NCBI GenBank assembly: GCA_027038235.1 | Contig: JALVXV010000095.1 | Location: 1-13,690 of the forward strand | DNA: 13,690 bases | Direction: 5' to 3' | Source: Campylobacterales bacterium | GTDB taxonomy: Bacteria; Campylobacterota; Campylobacteria; Campylobacterales; JALSKU01 | Shown here: one piece after another, positions 12,124 through 13,690 of the stretch | Numbering within the stretch: position 1 is the first letter of the stretch | Layout of the letters: each line of letters starts with the position of its first letter | Notes under the pieces: generated by a model | The model's database searches: none | Told to the model about the DNA's origin: nothing | What the model saw: only the letters and a program-made list of their open reading frames with translations | Program-made: the position numbers and the translations under genes

Positions 12124-13388
12124 TACAAGTCTCTTGGGTCTGTAATCTTTCCAGCAACTGCACTAGCTGCAGCAACTGCTGAGTTTGCAAGATATATTTC
12201 ACTACTTCTATCACCCATTCTGCCTATAAAGTTTCTATTTGTAGTGGAGATACATTTTTCACCTCTGCCTAATATTCCCATATATCCTCCTAAACATGCA
12301 CCACAAGTAGGATTGCTAAAAACTGCTCCAGCTTCACAAAATATATCAGTTAGCCCCTCCTTTTGTGCTTGAAGTGCTATTTTATTGGTAGCTGGAGTTA
12401 TTATCATTCTGGTTTTTTTCGCTACCTTTTTACCTTTTAATATCTTAGCTGCAATTCTTAGATCTTCAAGTCTTCCATTTGTGCAACTTCCTATAAAAAC
12501 CTGATCAATTTCTATATCATCTTTTGTAGCTTGTTCTATATATTTTCCATTTGAGGGAAGGTGAGGATAGGCTATAACTGGGCTTAAAGAGGATACATCT
12601 ATCTCAATACTCTTTATATAGTTGGCATCTATATCACTATAAAAATATTTTGGCTCATCTCTTAAGGTTTTATTTTTTAAGAACTCTTTTGTTATATCAT
12701 CTGCTGCAATGATTCCATTTTTTGCACCAGCCTCTATAGCCATATTGCAAAGAGAAAATCTATCATCCATGCTTAAATACTCTATGGCATCACCAGTAAA
12801 CTCCAATGTTTTATATAAAGCTCCATCAACTCCAAGTATCTTTATAACTTCAAGTATGATATCCTTTCCATATATATGCTCTGCAGGTCTTCCTTTTAAA
12901 ACTACTTTGATAGCCTCAGGCACCTTAAACCAGTTTTTGCCAGTTACCATAGCATAAGCTAGATCAGTCGAACCCATTCCAGTTGAAAATGCACCCAATG
13001 CCCCATGAGTACAAGTATGAGAATCTGCTCCAATAATCACATCTCCTGGTATTACAAGCCCCTTTTCTGGCAAAAGAGCATGTTCAATACCCATATCTTT
13101 TTCATCAAAAAATAGCTTTAAATCATGCTTATATGCAAAATCTCTACTTATCTTTGCCTGATTCGCACTAGCAATATCCTTTGCAGGTATAAAGTGATCC
13201 ATAACAATAGAGAAGTTATCAGGCTTTGCCAATTTCTTAGCACCAATATCCTCAAAAGCTTTTATAGAGATAGGAGTGGTAATATCATTTCCTATGATCA
13301 TATCTATCTCACAGTCGATAATATCTCCTGCTTTTACATCTGTGCCTACATGAGCACTAAAAATCTTTTCCGTAATTGTTTGTTTCAT
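12123..13388 (-). CDS. leuC: 3-isopropylmalate dehydratase large subunit LeuC
   Basis: Aconitase-family enzyme of leucine synthesis; with LeuD it interconverts 2- and 3-isopropylmalate through a [4Fe-4S] cluster. The 421-residue chain is the shorter LeuC form also found in archaea and thermophiles. Motifs: TITEKIFSAHVG at the N-terminus, MDHFIPAKDIASANQAK (63-79), GADSHTCTHGALGAFSTGMGSTD (120-142), FIGSCTNGRLEDL (298-310), NPTCGACLGGYMGILGRGEKCISTTNRNF (359-387). The three cluster ligands are C302, C362 and C365. ATG 13388 has GAGGA three to four bases upstream. leuD is not beside it; the next gene on the same transcript is mobA. This form is close in sequence to homoaconitase-type subunits, but leucine synthesis is the simplest reading in a bacterium. 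Confidence 0.93.
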   Translation of the reverse strand: MKQTITEKIFSAHVGTDVKAGDIIDCEIDMIIGNDITTPISIKAFEDIGAKKLAKPDNFSIVMDHFIPAKDIASANQAKISRDFAYKHDLKLFFDEKDMGIEHALLPEKGLVIPGDVIIGADSHTCTHGALGAFSTGMGSTDLAYAMVTGKNWFKVPEAIKVVLKGRPAEHIYGKDIILEVIKILGVDGALYKTLEFTGDAIEYLSMDDRFSLCNMAIEAGAKNGIIAADDITKEFLKNKTLRDEPKYFYSDIDANYIKSIEIDVSSLSPVIAYPHLPSNGKYIEQATKDDIEIDQVFIGSCTNGRLEDLRIAAKILKGKKVAKKTRMIITPATNKIALQAQKEGLTDIFCEAGAVFSNPTCGACLGGYMGILGRGEKCISTTNRNFIGRMGDRSSEIYLANSAVAAASAVAGKITDPRDL

Positions 13389-13438
13389 AATTCCTCTTTA
13401 AATTGTCCAAAAATATACAATATATCTTGACACAATGA

Positions 13439-13444
13439 ATTATA
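13439..13444 (-). promoter_or_regulatory. Candidate leuC promoter (-10 TATAAT, minus strand)
   Basis: On the minus strand TATAAT (plus-strand ATTATA) lies about 50 bases upstream of the leuC ATG. The start of transcription should fall near 13432, leaving a leader of about 43 bases. That leader has no leucine-rich reading frame or strong hairpin, so classical attenuation is not evident. Confidence 0.5.
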
Positions 13445-13505
13445 CTGTAAAATTTTGGGATTGTTAACACCAACAGGTATTTTACCTTAAAAATTTTTAA
13501 CAGTA
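13443..13505. repeat. Imperfect inverted repeat and palindrome upstream of leuC
   Basis: TACTGTAAAATTTT (13443-13456) and AAATTTTTAACAGTA (13491-13505) are near reverse complements with a one-base bulge. Between them are a small AGGTA/TACCT hairpin (13475-13487) and, overlapping the right arm, the perfect 14-base palindrome TTAAAAATTTTTAA (13487-13500). The set sits just upstream of the leuC -10 box and could be a regulator-binding region, or chance structure in AT-rich DNA. Confidence 0.3.
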
Positions 13506-13690
13506 AATAAAAATTGGATCTATCTAATTATATATTATTGTTTCAAATATCACAAACAGTATTATTTTTACAAAATTTAACCTCAATTTAAGCATTGTTG
13601 CTATATAATTTCGTCCTTGTTTAACAGAACGAGGTAGAAAAAGCTCTTTTAGATTAAAGCTTTTTCATGTTATTTAAAAACATATTAATG
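13506..13690 (+). promoter_or_regulatory. Strong forward promoter and structured leader at the window edge (stable-RNA type)
   Basis: A very AT-rich stretch (13506-13595) leads to TATAAT at 13604-13609, followed by a discriminator TTCGTCC; transcription should begin near 13616. The leader holds a stem with wobble pairs (CCTTGTTT near 13614-13621 with GAACGAGG near 13627-13634). A perfect 9-base stem follows, GAAAAAGCT (13637-13645) with AGCTTTTTC (13658-13666), and then a small ATGTT/AACAT stem. GCTCTTTTA (13643-13651) resembles a boxA antitermination element of rRNA leaders. No protein start with a ribosome site is visible. An rRNA or tRNA operon, or a small RNA ending at the second stem, are both possible; the window ends too early to decide. 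Confidence 0.4.

Noticed and set aside
13427..13446. TTGACA at 13427-13432 as a forward -35 box
   Set aside because: The nearest -10-like sequence (TATACT, 13441-13446) is only eight bases away and nothing suitable lies at 16-18 bases.

Overview
The window is AT-rich chromosomal DNA from a member of the Campylobacterota (Epsilonproteobacteria). This is inferred from several features. The LeuC is a short single-chain form of about 420 residues. The promoters are mostly bare TATAAT-type -10 boxes in T-rich DNA without -35 boxes. The genes are tightly packed and Lys/Ile-rich. The lipid-transport operon is compact, with a STAS-MlaE fusion. The gene set resembles the Sulfurimonas/Sulfurovum side of the phylum, but no species can be named from sequence alone.

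Layout. 1-339 is the 3' end of a class I ribonucleotide reductase large subunit, followed by a short heptamer repeat. 529-5174 is a complete branched-chain amino-acid-type ABC transporter, livJ-livH-livM-livG-livF. It has a promoter with a perfect stem at the predicted start of the mRNA and a GC-rich hairpin between livJ and livH. 5260-5673 (minus) is a PerR-like Fur-family regulator with related repeat sequences on both sides. Between it and the next gene lies a broken, unannotated desulforedoxin-like mini-gene (5944-6041). 6049-7988 (minus) is an operon of moaC, a DUF493/YbeD-like gene and a 401-residue helical protein I do not recognise. 8042-11497 is a four-gene Mla/MCE-type lipid transport operon: STAS-MlaE permease, MlaF ATPase, MlaD MCE protein and an auxiliary lipoprotein. 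11509-13388 (minus) is leuC followed by mobA. The last 300 bases hold the leuC promoter and, at the very end, a strong forward promoter with leader hairpins that may belong to an rRNA or other stable-RNA operon beyond the window.

How the parts work together. LivJ captures substrate in the periplasm, LivH/LivM form the channel and LivG/LivF drive import. LeuC belongs to leucine synthesis, so uptake and synthesis of branched-chain amino acids both occur here, in separate operons. MoaC and MobA are an early and a late step of molybdenum cofactor synthesis, also in different operons. The Mla-type operon should move phospholipids between inner and outer membranes. It has no separate MlaB or MlaC: the STAS domain is fused to the permease and a lipoprotein takes the last position.

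The best candidates for new observations are small: (i) the desulforedoxin-like remnant beside a PerR-type peroxide regulator, (ii) a nearly symmetric back-to-back promoter between moaC and the mla operon, whose forward arm predicts a leaderless mlaE mRNA, (iii) two convergent gene pairs whose stop codons lie inside shared terminator hairpins, and (iv) the repeats that bracket the perR gene. I see no CRISPR array, insertion sequence, phage gene, tRNA or defence system.
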